Assembly: GCF_000720425.1 (NCBI RefSeq)
Contig: NZ_JOAJ01000002.1
Coordinates: 124,001-188,000 of the forward strand
Source: Nocardia rhamnosiphila NBRC 108938
Lineage (GTDB): Bacteria > Actinomycetota > Actinomycetes > Mycobacteriales > Mycobacteriaceae
Direction of reading: 5' to 3'
Length of the DNA stretch: 64,000 bases
The notes beneath the pieces are model-generated. The model saw only the letters and a list, made by a program, of their open reading frames with translations. It ran no database searches and was not told where the DNA came from. Positions 42,918-52,050 of this stretch are shown here, in pieces (within the stretch, counting starts at the first letter, position 1; each line of letters begins with the position of its first letter). Made by a program: the position numbers and the translations under genes.

Positions 42918-43121
42918 TCAGCGGCGGACGCGCCGCCAGCTCCAGGACCGGCCTCCGGCCCCGGCACGCGCACCCGTACCGAATCCCGCCAGGTGCAGGG
43001 CGATCAGCAATAGCCCCACGGTGACGAGGGTGCCACCGGTGATGGAGTCACCGAGGCTGGCATCCGTCAGATCGAATAGGAGTGCGAGACCGAACGCGAC
43101 GGCGGCGGCAATGGCGAGCAT
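42918..43121 (-). CDS. Small two-helix membrane protein
   Basis: This 67-residue protein has two predicted helices, LAIAAAVAFGLALLFDL and TLVTVGLLLIALHLAGF, joined by a short TDASLGDSITGG turn, and ends with a basic Arg/Trp-rich tail. Similar small proteins are common and uncharacterised in actinobacteria. The ATG at 43121 has an ideal AGGAGG ribosome site; the longer frame to 43157 lacks one. It has its own terminator and stands alone. Confidence 0.7.
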   Translation of the reverse strand: MLAIAAAVAFGLALLFDLTDASLGDSITGGTLVTVGLLLIALHLAGFGTGARAGAGGRSWSWRRVRR

Positions 43122-43242
43122 GAGAACCTCCTGATGTTCCACCGGAATCGACGACACCCGAGCGGGTTCGCCGAGTTCCTATGTCGCACATACCCGCAAA
43201 ACGCCCCGGCACACGGTGGGTGCCGGAATCACCCGGTGCCTG

Positions 43243-43977
43243 CTACACGGTGGGCTCGTCCACTCCGAAACGGGCCGCCAGGTCGTCCCGCTGCCGCCGG
43301 AGGAATTCCGCGTCCACCACCGCTCCGTGTCCGGGCACGTACACCGCGTCCGCGCCACCCAGCTCGAGCAACCGGTCGAGCGCGGCGGGCCACTGCGTCC
43401 CGAAGGCGTCGGGACCGGCCTGCGGCTCGCCCGACTCTTCGACGAGGTCACCGCAGAACACCACGGTGGGATCGCCGGGCACCACGACCGCGAGATCGTG
43501 CCCGGTATGCCCGGGGCCGATTCGGATCAGCAGAATATCGCGACCGACGCCGCGCCTCAGCGCGGTCACGTCCCTGACGTACTCGCCGGGCCGGACGAGC
43601 GCGTCGGCGGCCGCCCGGGCCGCCGCCGGGTCGAGCCCGTTGTGCACGGCGTCGGCATACAACTCCGCCCGCCCTTCCCGGTACAGCGCCTGCGCGCCGG
43701 CTGCGGCGAAGATCGGTGCGGGGCCGAACGCCGCCGCGCCGAAGACATGGTCGAAGTGATGATGGGTCAACGCGATACCGGTGACGGCCCGGCCCGCCAA
43801 CCGCTGCACCCGGTCCCGCACCCGGGCGCCCTCCTCGAGACTCGACCCGGTATCGACCACGAACGCGAAGTCCTCCCCCACGATCAATCCGGCCGTGCAG
43901 TCCCATACCGGCAACCGGCAGCGGCCCACTCCCTCGGCGAGCCGCTCCCACCCCAACTCTTCCCACGTCACCGTCAT
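43243..43977 (-). CDS. Metallo-beta-lactamase-fold hydrolase
   Basis: This 244-residue protein has the MBL metal motif THHHFDH at residues 71-77, a later GPGHTGHDLAV histidine, the bridging aspartate in VVFCGDLVEE and a final PGHG. These supply a complete binuclear metal site. MBL-fold proteins of this size hydrolyse thioesters, lactones or phosphoesters; there is no signal peptide, so it is cytoplasmic and not a typical antibiotic beta-lactamase. It is divergent from the MFS/TetR pair at 44115. The substrate is unknown. Confidence 0.88.
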   Translation of the reverse strand: MTVTWEELGWERLAEGVGRCRLPVWDCTAGLIVGEDFAFVVDTGSSLEEGARVRDRVQRLAGRAVTGIALTHHHFDHVFGAAAFGPAPIFAAAGAQALYREGRAELYADAVHNGLDPAAARAAADALVRPGEYVRDVTALRRGVGRDILLIRIGPGHTGHDLAVVVPGDPTVVFCGDLVEESGEPQAGPDAFGTQWPAALDRLLELGGADAVYVPGHGAVVDAEFLRRQRDDLAARFGVDEPTV

Positions 43978-44072
43978 ACCGAAACGCTAGCGGCCGGCCC
44001 CGCCGCGGAGAACGCGACGAGCAGCGCGGCCCGACCCCGGGTGTGAGCGAGCACTCGAGCGGAAAGACCATC

Positions 44073-44100
44073 CAGTCTTTATAACATTCCAAATGGACTG
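44073..44100. promoter_or_regulatory. Possible TetR operator/promoter of the MFS-TetR operon
   Basis: CAGTC and GACTG are inverted ends of a 28-bp AT-rich stretch that contains a TATAAC -10-like box, just before the MFS start. The interior is not symmetric, so this is a weak call based on position upstream of an MFS-TetR operon. Confidence 0.35.
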
Positions 44101-44114
44101 TTAATGTGGGAGGA

Positions 44115-45650
44115 ATGAGCGAAGCAGTGGAAACCGCGCCCGGCCGGGCGGGCCGCCGGGAATGGGCGGCGCTGGCCGCGCTGGTCAGCGTGGTGCTGTT
44201 GCTCGCCATCGACGGAACCGTGCTCTATCTCGCGGTACCGGCGCTGACCGCCGATATCCGGCCGAGCGCGACACAACTCCTGTGGATCGGCGATATCTAC
44301 GGATTCGTGCTGGCCGGGCTGCTCATCACCATGGGCAATCTCGCCGACCGGATCGGGCGCAAACGTCTCCTGCTGATCGGCGCGGGCGCGTTCGGCGCCG
44401 CGTCCGTCCTCGCCGCACTGGCGCCGAACGCCGAAACCCTCATTGCCGCGCGGGCGCTGCTCGGGGTGGCCGGGGCGACGCTGATGCCATCGACTCTGTC
44501 CATCGTGCGTGCCGTGTTCACCGATCCGCGGCAGCGGACGACGGCGATCGCCGTATGGTCGGCCGGCGCCACCGCCGGCGCGGCGGCCGGACCGCTGGTC
44601 GGCGGTCTGCTGCTCGAGCATTTCTGGTGGGGTTCGGTGTTCCTCATCAATGTGCCGGTCATGGCCATCGTCCTGGTGGCGGGCGCGCTCCTGTTACCGG
44701 AATCCCGCGGCGCCGGCGCGCATGCGGTGGACTGGCTGTCCTCGGTGCTGTCCATCGTCGCCATCGTGCCGCTGGTCTACGCGGTGAAACACTGGGCCGG
44801 AACCGGGCTCGATCCGACGGTTGCGGTGGCGGCGCTGATCGGGGTGGCCGGTGGCCTGCTCTTCCTGCGCAGACAGTCGCGGCTGACCCTTCCGCTGGTG
44901 GATATCTCACTGTTCCGGATGCCCGCGTTCAGCGGTGCTGCGCTCTCCACCGCACTGTCGATCTTCGCGTTTCTCGGGCTGCTGTTCTTCTTCTCCCAGT
45001 ACCTGCAACTCGTCCGCGGGTACGGCCCGCTGCAGGCCGGGCTGGCCGAACTGCCGACGACGCTGGCTTCCCTGGCCGTGATCGCCGTGGTCGGCGTACT
45101 GGTGGCCCGGTTCGGAGCCGGGCGGACGATCGGCGGCGCGTTGCTGGTGGCCGCCATCGGTCTGGCCGGGATCGGCTGGGCGGCCACCTCGTCCGGTTTC
45201 TGGGGTCTCGGTATCGCGCTGGCGGTCCTGGGTCTCGGTGTCGGCGTGGCCATGACGCTGTCCACGGACGCGGTGGTCACCGCGGTGCCGAAGGAACGGG
45301 CGGGCGCCGCCTCGTCCATCGCCGAGACCGCTTACGAAATGGGCGGCGCACTGGGTATCGCGGTACTGGGTTCGATCCAGCTGGCGCGGTACCGCGCGAA
45401 CCTGGAACTCGGACCCGGCACCGACCCGGGTGCGGCCGCCGCGGCCCGGGACTCGCTCGCGGGCGCGGCGGGGGTCGCGGGTGATTCCGATATCTTCACC
45501 CGTGCGGCACACGCCTTCACCACCGCGCTGCAGTCCACGTCGTATCTCGCGGCGGCCCTGCTCGTGGTCGCGGGCGTGCTGGCCTGGCGCGTCATCCCGT
45601 CGCACCGGCCCACCGCGGACAAGGAGCAGGTGCAGCATGAGCCGGTCTGA
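44115..45650 (+). CDS. DHA2-family MFS drug efflux transporter
   Basis: This 511-residue protein has 14 predicted helices and DHA2 signatures: LAIDGTVLYLAVPALTADI near helix 1, NLADRIGRKRLLLIGAGAF in the 2-3 loop, and TAIAVWSAGATAGAAAGPLV (motif C of antiporters). Proteins of this type (QacA/EmrB-like) export drugs, dyes or antiseptics with proton exchange. ATG 44115 directly follows a GGGAGGA run; GTG 44106 three codons earlier is an alternative. Its end overlaps the TetR gene by 14 bp, the usual design for a self-regulated pump. Confidence 0.9.
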   Translation: MSEAVETAPGRAGRREWAALAALVSVVLLLAIDGTVLYLAVPALTADIRPSATQLLWIGDIYGFVLAGLLITMGNLADRIGRKRLLLIGAGAFGAASVLAALAPNAETLIAARALLGVAGATLMPSTLSIVRAVFTDPRQRTTAIAVWSAGATAGAAAGPLVGGLLLEHFWWGSVFLINVPVMAIVLVAGALLLPESRGAGAHAVDWLSSVLSIVAIVPLVYAVKHWAGTGLDPTVAVAALIGVAGGLLFLRRQSRLTLPLVDISLFRMPAFSGAALSTALSIFAFLGLLFFFSQYLQLVRGYGPLQAGLAELPTTLASLAVIAVVGVLVARFGAGRTIGGALLVAAIGLAGIGWAATSSGFWGLGIALAVLGLGVGVAMTLSTDAVVTAVPKERAGAASSIAETAYEMGGALGIAVLGSIQLARYRANLELGPGTDPGAAAAARDSLAGAAGVAGDSDIFTRAAHAFTTALQSTSYLAAALLVVAGVLAWRVIPSHRPTADKEQVQHEPV

Positions 45651-46215
45651 CCAGGGCCTCACCCGAGACAAGGAACGCACCCGGCTGGCCGTGCTGGAGG
45701 CCGCGGAACGAATGTTCGCCGAACGCGGCGGCCGGGTGAGCCTGAGTGATATCGCCGCGGCCGCCGGCGTCACGAAAGGCGGCCTCATGCACCACTTCCC
45801 GAACCGGGACGCATTGCTGGCCGGGGTCACCGCACATCTGATCGCGAAAGTGTGGGCCGAGATACACGAGTGCATCGACCTGTCCGAGAACCGGCCCGGG
45901 AAGTTCACTCGCGGCTACGTCCGCGCACTGACCAGCGGTAGCGAATCGGTCGCGCGGGCGTTCAGCCCGACCGGCCTGGTCGTGACTCTGGGTACGGTCT
46001 CCGGCCTCGAGGGACTCTTTGCCGACGACGCGCGGCGGCTGGACGAGGCGTTCGCCGCCGACGGTCTCGCACCCGGCACGACGGCGGTGATCCGCTTCGC
46101 GGCCGAGGGGCTGGCCACCGCGGTCAACAGTCCCTATCTCACCGCCGACCGCCTCGAATCGGCACGCACCGAACTGCTCGCCATGACCGAGACCGCGGCA
46201 CCGGACAACGAGTGA
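45637..46215 (+). CDS. TetR-family transcriptional regulator of the efflux pump
   Basis: This 192-residue TetR protein has the HTH SDIAAAAGVTKGGLMHHFPN at about residues 38-57, followed by a TetR_C-like helical domain. ATG 45637 has AAGGAGCAGG before it and overlaps the pump gene by 14 bp; the open frame further upstream lies inside the pump gene. It is expected to repress the pump operon and to be released by a pump substrate. The operator is likely in the 44.07-44.1 kb promoter. Confidence 0.9.
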   Translation: MSRSDQGLTRDKERTRLAVLEAAERMFAERGGRVSLSDIAAAAGVTKGGLMHHFPNRDALLAGVTAHLIAKVWAEIHECIDLSENRPGKFTRGYVRALTSGSESVARAFSPTGLVVTLGTVSGLEGLFADDARRLDEAFAADGLAPGTTAVIRFAAEGLATAVNSPYLTADRLESARTELLAMTETAAPDNE

Positions 46216-46348
46216 ACCCGCCGCGCGCGTAGCACCCGCGAAGGGTTCATCGGGACGATCGGGGGGCGAGCCGATACCAGCGCAGCGGTAGGGGCACCCC
46301 GGCCCTCGGCCGTCCGAGCGCGGCACAGCGGTCGTAACGTACCCGGGT

Positions 46349-47536
46349 ATGACTGATCTGCGGGCCGCTGAGCGCAGCGGCGGGCCGGCACTGCGCGGAC
46401 GGGCGGTCGGGATCGCCGCGGCGGCCGGGCTCGCCGCCGCGATGGGTGTGGGGCGCTTCGTGTTCACGCCGTTGCTGCCCATCATGACCGCTTCGGCGGG
46501 GATCAGCGCCGGCGACGGCGCGGTGATCGCGACCGGCAACTATGCCGGCTACCTGTTCGGCGCGGTGTTGCTGACCCGGCGACCGCAACTGAGCCTGCGC
46601 TCGACGTTCCTGGCGTGGTCGGTGGTGCTCGTCGCCAGTGAGGCCGGGATGGCGGCGACCGCGCAGGTGGCCGTGGCGACCGGGCTCCGGTTCCTGGCCG
46701 GGGCGGCCAGCGCGGCCCTCTTCATCGCCTGTGCGGCCACGGTGGCACACCACCGCCAGGAGGGTGCCTCGCCGGGCGTGGCGTTCGCGGGGGTCGGTCT
46801 CGGGATCGCGATCTCCGGTGTCTACACCCTGCTCGCGGCACCGCATCTGTCGTGGCAGGGTCTGTGGCTCGGGTCGGCGGTGCTCACCGCGCTGCTGCTC
46901 GCTCCGGCCTGGTTACTGGATATCCGCTCCGAATCCGGGCCGGCCGACAGCGCGGGCGATACCGTGATGGACACGGGGCGTACCGGTACCGGGCAGGCGC
47001 GGCGGGCGTGGCGGCTGCTCCTGGGGTCGTACTTCGCCGAAGGAGTCGGCTACATCATCATCGGCACCTTCCTGGTGGCCGCGGTGGCCGGAACCGGGAG
47101 TTCGTCGGCGGGCGCATCGGTGTGGACGCTCGTCGGATTGGCCGCGGCGCCCGCCACCCTGGCCTGGCACCGCATCGCGCGCCGGATCGGGTCCGGGCCC
47201 GCGCTGGTCACGGCTCTCGCGGTGCAGGCCGCGGGCGCCGCGGTCGCGGCGGCGTCGGACAGCGTGGCCGCCGCGGCGGTCGCCGCGGTCGCGTTCGGGG
47301 CCACATTCATGGGCGTGGTGGTACTCACCCTCGACTACGCCCGCCGGCTGCACATCCCGCGCGCCGCGGCCACGCTGACCGCGGTCTACGCGATCGGGCA
47401 GGTGCTGGGTCCGCTGCTCGTGGTCCCGGTCGTCGGCCGCTCCTTCGCCACCGCGTTCACCGTCGCGGCGGTGGTCATCGCGATATCGGCGATACTGGCG
47501 TTCGCCGCCGCCCGGGCCCGACGCGCTGCCCGATAG
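46349..47536 (+). CDS. YbfB/YjiJ-family MFS transporter
   Basis: This 395-residue membrane protein has about twelve helices and the YbfB/YjiJ-type start AAAGLAAAMGVGRFVFTPLL, in which helix 1 contains Gly-Arg-Phe. The 2-3 loop is short (TRRPQLSLRS), lacking the usual DRxGRR motif. The family is believed to export small metabolites or drugs, but substrates are mostly unknown. It lies 133 bp after the TetR gene and is probably a separate unit. Confidence 0.85.
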   Translation: MTDLRAAERSGGPALRGRAVGIAAAAGLAAAMGVGRFVFTPLLPIMTASAGISAGDGAVIATGNYAGYLFGAVLLTRRPQLSLRSTFLAWSVVLVASEAGMAATAQVAVATGLRFLAGAASAALFIACAATVAHHRQEGASPGVAFAGVGLGIAISGVYTLLAAPHLSWQGLWLGSAVLTALLLAPAWLLDIRSESGPADSAGDTVMDTGRTGTGQARRAWRLLLGSYFAEGVGYIIIGTFLVAAVAGTGSSSAGASVWTLVGLAAAPATLAWHRIARRIGSGPALVTALAVQAAGAAVAAASDSVAAAAVAAVAFGATFMGVVVLTLDYARRLHIPRAAATLTAVYAIGQVLGPLLVVPVVGRSFATAFTVAAVVIAISAILAFAAARARRAAR

Positions 47537-47584
47537 GATGCCCGCCGGTCGGCGGTACTGCGGGCACGAGTTGTCGTCTCGCGA

Positions 47585-47776
47585 TCAGAGCCCGCGGCCG
47601 GTGCGCTGCTGGAGTTCGTCGATCAGCTGTGACGCCTGCGCCTTGGTCAGCCCCTCCGGCACCTGCTGCCCGGCCTCCTGCGCCAGGGTGTGCAGATAGG
47701 ACTCCTGCGGGCCGGTCATCGGTTCGTCACCGGTGGTCCACTGGTCGCGGTCCTTTTCCGGCTGCTGCTGCAGCAT
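47585..47776 (-). CDS. DUF3072-family small protein
   Basis: This 63-residue hydrophilic protein matches the DUF3072 pattern: WTTGDEPMTGPQESYLHTLA followed by EGLTKAQASQLIDELQQRTG. The family is a short helical domain, also found in larger bacterial proteins, with unknown function. The ATG at 47776 begins MLQQQPEKDRDQW. It is a single gene convergent with the MFS gene at 46349, with 48 bp between the stops. Confidence 0.78.
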   Translation of the reverse strand: MLQQQPEKDRDQWTTGDEPMTGPQESYLHTLAQEAGQQVPEGLTKAQASQLIDELQQRTGRGL

Positions 47777-48109
47777 TACCGCTCCTCTCCACGGCAGAAC
47801 GAGTGTTCGAAACCCGCGTACCCGGATCCACCGCCTTCAACCAGCCCTCCACAGCGGCCCGTCCGCGATCGGACGGCGGCGGCCACGGCCGGCCCGGCCA
47901 CGACGATGCACCCGCTCGTCCGGAGCCGCGCACACCGGTCCGGTGTGGTCCGGCCGGATCGCGGCACGCACCGTCGACTGCCCGGCACCGAGCATTCGCG
48001 ACCGGGGCACCGGCGCTGGGAACATCGCCGGTCACCACGGCGGTCGTTCCGGTAGTGTCCGCGCTTCCTGTCGTTGCCCGAACCGCCGAATGTGAGGTTG
48101 CTCTTCCAG
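47777..48109. other. Intergenic region (no gene recognised)
   Basis: This 333-bp gap separates divergent genes. It contains only short hairpins such as GTCCG-CGAT-CGGAC near 47865, and no operator that recurs elsewhere. ORFs in it look like shadows. Its 3' end may hold an alternative start (TTG 48074 or GTG 48092) for the next gene. Confidence 0.4.
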
Positions 48110-49270
48110 ATGACGAATACCGACGACGACCGGGCACGGCGCGAATTCGCCTTGCAGGTGTTCGGGCATATGCGCGCGGCAGGTATCACCGATGTCTCCT
48201 ACGACACCGACGAATTCGCCGTCCGATACGACGGCGGCGACGCTGTCCTGCATCTCGCGAACCTCTTCACGGAGACGCGCGACCGATCGCCGGAGGAAAC
48301 GCGGGAGTGGCTGGCCCGCATCGTGCCCGCGCTCGTGACGCCCGCGGCCCCACCCGAGAGCTGGGAAGAGGTACGCCCGCTGTTGCGGCCGGTCCTGCGG
48401 CCGTCGACCTACGCACTGGAGGACGAGGGTTCGCGGATACGGCGCCCGCTCTTCCCGTTCGTGGACGAGTTGCTGGCCATCGACTACCCGGATGTCATCG
48501 GCTTCCCCGACGAGACGAAGCTCGCCGAATGGGGAGTGTCGGCGGACGAAGCGTTGACGGTGGCCCGGGAGAACCTGGCCGCGATGGTGCCGGTGGCGGA
48601 ACTACCCGGCGACGGCATCGTGAAGATAGCGGTCGACGAAGCCGACTACCTGTCGTCGTGGATCCTCGTGCCGGATTGGCTGCTCGTCTCGACGACGAAC
48701 TTCGAGTATCCGCCGGTCGCGTTCATCCCGGATCAGCAGAGCCTGCTGCTCGTTCCCGGCGATCCGGAGTTGCTGTCCGAGGCCTTCGAAGCGGTCGAAC
48801 AGGAGTACCGGGAGGCGGCACGGCCGCTCTCGCCCCAGGGGTACACCCTCGACGAGTCCGGCCTGGTGATTCCCCTGGACCGGGTGACCACCGCGAACGA
48901 CGCCGAAGTCGCCCGGGCCCGCGCGGTGCTGGCCGGGGCGGAATACCACGCCCAGCAGCAATGGCTCGAGGAGCGCTATCGCGACGACCTGGAGGCGATC
49001 TACGTGAGCAGCCTGATGGTGGCCGAACGCGAGGACGGTATCCATACCGTCACGGTCTGGGGGGAGGGTGTCGACGCCGCCCTGCCGGTGGCCGATTTGC
49101 TCGCGTTCGCCACCGACGACGAACGGACCATCATGGTGCCGTTCGACACCGCCGTCGATCTCACCGGAATCACCCCGATGCCCGGTATTCACCCGCCGCG
49201 CTTCCGCACCGGCGGATGGCCCGATCCCGCGGTGTTCGAGCGTCTCACGGAGGCCGCGGTCGCGTTCTGA
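48110..49270 (+). CDS. YtpQ/DUF1444-like protein of unknown function
   Basis: This 386-residue protein has an N-terminal region VRYDGGDAVLHLANLFTET and, in the middle, a DUF1444/YtpQ-like pattern (LPGDGIVKIAVDEADYLSSW and PVAFIPDQQSLLLVPGD). The second half has ALPVADLLAFATDDERTIMV. It is acidic and has no signal peptide or membrane helix. The family has no established function. ATG 48110 is the first ATG, with GAGG about 13 bp upstream; the open frame begins at TTG 48074. No operon partner is apparent. Confidence 0.6.
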   Translation: MTNTDDDRARREFALQVFGHMRAAGITDVSYDTDEFAVRYDGGDAVLHLANLFTETRDRSPEETREWLARIVPALVTPAAPPESWEEVRPLLRPVLRPSTYALEDEGSRIRRPLFPFVDELLAIDYPDVIGFPDETKLAEWGVSADEALTVARENLAAMVPVAELPGDGIVKIAVDEADYLSSWILVPDWLLVSTTNFEYPPVAFIPDQQSLLLVPGDPELLSEAFEAVEQEYREAARPLSPQGYTLDESGLVIPLDRVTTANDAEVARARAVLAGAEYHAQQQWLEERYRDDLEAIYVSSLMVAEREDGIHTVTVWGEGVDAALPVADLLAFATDDERTIMVPFDTAVDLTGITPMPGIHPPRFRTGGWPDPAVFERLTEAAVAF

Positions 49271-49321
49271 CCGCGGCGAAACGACGGCGGTGGCCGCGGG
49301 ATCGGTCCGGCGACCGCTCAC

Positions 49322-50854
49322 TCATTCCCGGAGTTCGGAACGGATCACGTTCTTCAATACCTTGCCGACTTTCGAGCGCGGTAGATCCGGCCAGATCTCC
49401 ACCTGCTTGGGCGCTTTGACGCTGCCGATGCGCTGCTTGACGAACGAGATCAGTTCGTCGGTGGTCACCGTGTGCCCCGGCCGTAGGCGCACCACCGCGG
49501 TGACCCGTTCACCCCATTTCTCGTCGGGCAGGCCCACCACCGCGCTCTCGGCCACCGCGGCGTGCGCGAGGACGGCCTGCTCGACCTCGGCGGAGTAGAC
49601 ATTGAATCCACCGGTGATGATCATGTCCTTGGCGCGGTCGACGACGAAAAGGAAATTGTCCTCGTCCAGATAACCGATATCGCCGGTATGGTGCCAGCCA
49701 TACGCGCTGACTTCCGCTGTCGCGGCGGGGTTCTCGTGGTAACCGTCCATCACCAGCGGACCCCGCACCACGATCTCGCCGCGCTCGCCGGGCGGCAGCA
49801 GCGTGCCCCGCTCGTCCACGATGGCGACCGTCGTCAGTGGCGTGGGCCGGCCGGCCGAGGCGAGACGCTCGGTGGCGACCGAGCCGTCGGGCCGGAAATG
49901 ATCGGCCGGTGCGAGGGTGGCGATCATATTCGGTGCCTCGGTCTGGCCGAACAACTGTCCCAGGACCGGGCCGATACGCGCCAGTGCCTCTTCGAGCCGG
50001 GTCGGCGATATCGGTGCGGCGCCGTACCACAGGCACCGCAGCGACGAGAGATCGGTGGTATCGAGATCGGGGTGATCGAGCAGGCCGTAGATCACCGTCG
50101 GTGGCAGGAACGCGTGCGTGATCCGGTGTCGCGCGGCGAGGGCGAGGAACTGCCCGATATCGGGCGCCGGCATGATGACGATCTCACCGCCGAGGCCGAG
50201 GATCGGGAAGGTGAGCACGCCCGCCGAATGAGTGAGCGGCGCGAGAGCGAGGTAGCGCGGGCGATCGCCGAACGGATAGCTCATCAGCGCCAGCGCGGTC
50301 GAGGTCATCATATTGAGCTCGGTCAGCCGCACCCCCTTCGGCCGGCCGGTGGTCCCGCCGGTTCCGGCGAGCATGCACAGCCCGTCCGCCGGGCGCCGGC
50401 GCATATCGGGTTGGGCGCGGTGTGCGGCGAGCCACGTATCGAACGCGATCGCGCCCTCGGTGTCGCCGTCCAGGCAGACCAGCCACTCCAGCCGCGGTAG
50501 GTGATCGCGGATCCGGGCCACCAGGCCGGCGAAGCTCTTCTGGAAGAAGAGCAGCCGGCAGCCGAACAGCTCGAAGAGCCGACGGTTCTCCTCGGCCTCG
50601 TTGCGCGGGTTGACCGGGCACCACACCGCACCGGCGCGCGATATACCGAAGACGCAGGTCAGGGCGAGCGGATCGTTGGCCGACAGGACCGCGACCCGGT
50701 CCCCGGCCGCGATCCCGGTGTGCTGCAGGGCGCCGGCGACGGCCACCGAATCGTCATATACCTCGCCGTAGGTGCGGGTTGTTCCGCCGGAGGTGAGGCA
50801 GGGGGCCTCGCGGCCGAGCGAGGCCCCCTTGTCGAGATAGTCCGCGAGTCGCAT
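49322..50854 (-). CDS. Acyl-CoA synthetase (AMP-forming)
   Basis: This 510-residue member of the ANL family activates a carboxylic acid as acyl-AMP and transfers it to CoA. It has the P-loop AGTGGTTGRPKGV near residue 168, the adenylate motif GQTEAPN, the hinge region GWHHTGDIGYLDEDNFLFV near residue 395 and the catalytic lysine in RSKVGKVLK near residue 498. It is the last gene of a minus-strand operon with a saccharopine-dehydrogenase-like protein (8 bp upstream) and an SDR. The acid is unknown; the wider island suggests a branched or cyclic acid. Confidence 0.9.
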   Translation of the reverse strand: MRLADYLDKGASLGREAPCLTSGGTTRTYGEVYDDSVAVAGALQHTGIAAGDRVAVLSANDPLALTCVFGISRAGAVWCPVNPRNEAEENRRLFELFGCRLLFFQKSFAGLVARIRDHLPRLEWLVCLDGDTEGAIAFDTWLAAHRAQPDMRRRPADGLCMLAGTGGTTGRPKGVRLTELNMMTSTALALMSYPFGDRPRYLALAPLTHSAGVLTFPILGLGGEIVIMPAPDIGQFLALAARHRITHAFLPPTVIYGLLDHPDLDTTDLSSLRCLWYGAAPISPTRLEEALARIGPVLGQLFGQTEAPNMIATLAPADHFRPDGSVATERLASAGRPTPLTTVAIVDERGTLLPPGERGEIVVRGPLVMDGYHENPAATAEVSAYGWHHTGDIGYLDEDNFLFVVDRAKDMIITGGFNVYSAEVEQAVLAHAAVAESAVVGLPDEKWGERVTAVVRLRPGHTVTTDELISFVKQRIGSVKAPKQVEIWPDLPRSKVGKVLKNVIRSELRE

Positions 50855-50862
50855 CGACGGCC

Positions 50863-51990
50863 TCAGCGGTGCACCGTGACGATGGGATCGAGGACGAGCC
50901 CGAACGCGCGCAGCGTGCCGAGCAGTTCCCGATGCCCGAATGCCTGGCAGCTCGAGGCGAACCCGGTCACCCGCGGGATCTGCTGTAGCAGGGCGGCCGC
51001 GGCGTGGGCGTTGAGCAGCGCGGTCTGCTTGTAGTTGCAGTTGCCGTGGATCAGGCAGTGTGCCCGGCCCAACGGCCCGGAGGCGTACACCGAGTCGAGC
51101 GAGGTGTTGATCCGCGGATTCTCCCGCGGCGGCATCTCGCTACGGATGGCGGCGGACTGTTCGTCGATGATGCGGTACTTCTCCGCCTCCGACTTACCGT
51201 CCATCTGTGCCAGGGCCGCCGCCACCAGTTGGGGTACACCGAGCATCAGCGGGCGGTTCATGACGCCGCCGAGGGCGCGCACATTCGCGACCCGCGGATC
51301 GTTCTTGAACCACACCGGATGCGAGGTACCGCCCCACGGCAGCGCCAGGCCCAGTTCGTGCTGACCGGGCACTACCACCTGGTAGAGCCCTTCGTCCACC
51401 GGCCACTCCACGTACTCGTTCTGCTCGAGGTAGTAGGCCTCGGCGAACGCGGCATTGGTGAGAATCGTATTGGTGGAGGCGACGGTCGGGTGTCCCTTCC
51501 AGAACACCTCGATATCGAGGGTGTCCAGGCCGGGGTTCTCCAAGCAGATATTGGCCGCGATCTCACCGATCGTGTACATCTGCGCCAGGCCCGGAGTGAG
51601 CAACAGTCCGCGAGCGGCGAACTCGGCGCCGTAGCGCTCCTGGGCGTCGATCATCCAGTTCTGCTCACCGTTGGTATCGGTGTAGTGCGCGCCGATCTCG
51701 AGGCACGCCTCGACCACCGGATGTCCGTACCGGGCGAACGGACCGACCGTGTTGAGCACGACCCGCGCGCCCCGGAACGCGTCGGCCAGGGCGGTACTCG
51801 TGTGCTCGACCTCGGCGATCTCGTGGTCCACGGTGTCGATACCGGGTACCGCGTCGACCGCCGCTTTCAGCCGCGCGTGGTCGCGGCCCGCGGCCAGGAA
51901 GGGAATACCGTACTCGCGCAGGTATTCACAGATCAGCCGGCCGGTGTAGCCGGACGCGCCGTAGACGACGACCTGTTTGTCGGTAGGCAT
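50863..51990 (-). CDS. Saccharopine dehydrogenase-like NAD(P)-binding oxidoreductase
   Basis: This 375-residue protein has the N-terminal Rossmann loop VVVYGASGYTGRLICEYL and the saccharopine dehydrogenase-like segment VVLNTVGPFARYGHPVVEAC, with HYTDTNGEQNW. Members of this group include trans-acting enoyl reductases of mycobacterial lipid synthesis and other reductases, and true saccharopine dehydrogenase activity is unlikely. It lies between an SDR and an AMP ligase in a TetR-controlled operon, so it probably reduces or oxidises an intermediate of the same acid. The substrate is unknown. Confidence 0.82.
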   Translation of the reverse strand: MPTDKQVVVYGASGYTGRLICEYLREYGIPFLAAGRDHARLKAAVDAVPGIDTVDHEIAEVEHTSTALADAFRGARVVLNTVGPFARYGHPVVEACLEIGAHYTDTNGEQNWMIDAQERYGAEFAARGLLLTPGLAQMYTIGEIAANICLENPGLDTLDIEVFWKGHPTVASTNTILTNAAFAEAYYLEQNEYVEWPVDEGLYQVVVPGQHELGLALPWGGTSHPVWFKNDPRVANVRALGGVMNRPLMLGVPQLVAAALAQMDGKSEAEKYRIIDEQSAAIRSEMPPRENPRINTSLDSVYASGPLGRAHCLIHGNCNYKQTALLNAHAAAALLQQIPRVTGFASSCQAFGHRELLGTLRAFGLVLDPIVTVHR

Positions 51991-52050
51991 GGTGGTGTTC
52001 TCTCCTCGTCATCGGATGGAAGGTGGGCGGTGGGCCGAACGGGGCTGCCG

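Noticed and set aside
44115-45650. Antibiotic biosynthesis cluster around the MFS pump
   Set aside because: The neighbours are single unrelated genes; no synthase or synthetase is present.
46852-49419. 855-codon plus-strand ORF
   Set aside because: It crosses three real genes in another frame and is Arg/Gly/Ala-rich without motifs.
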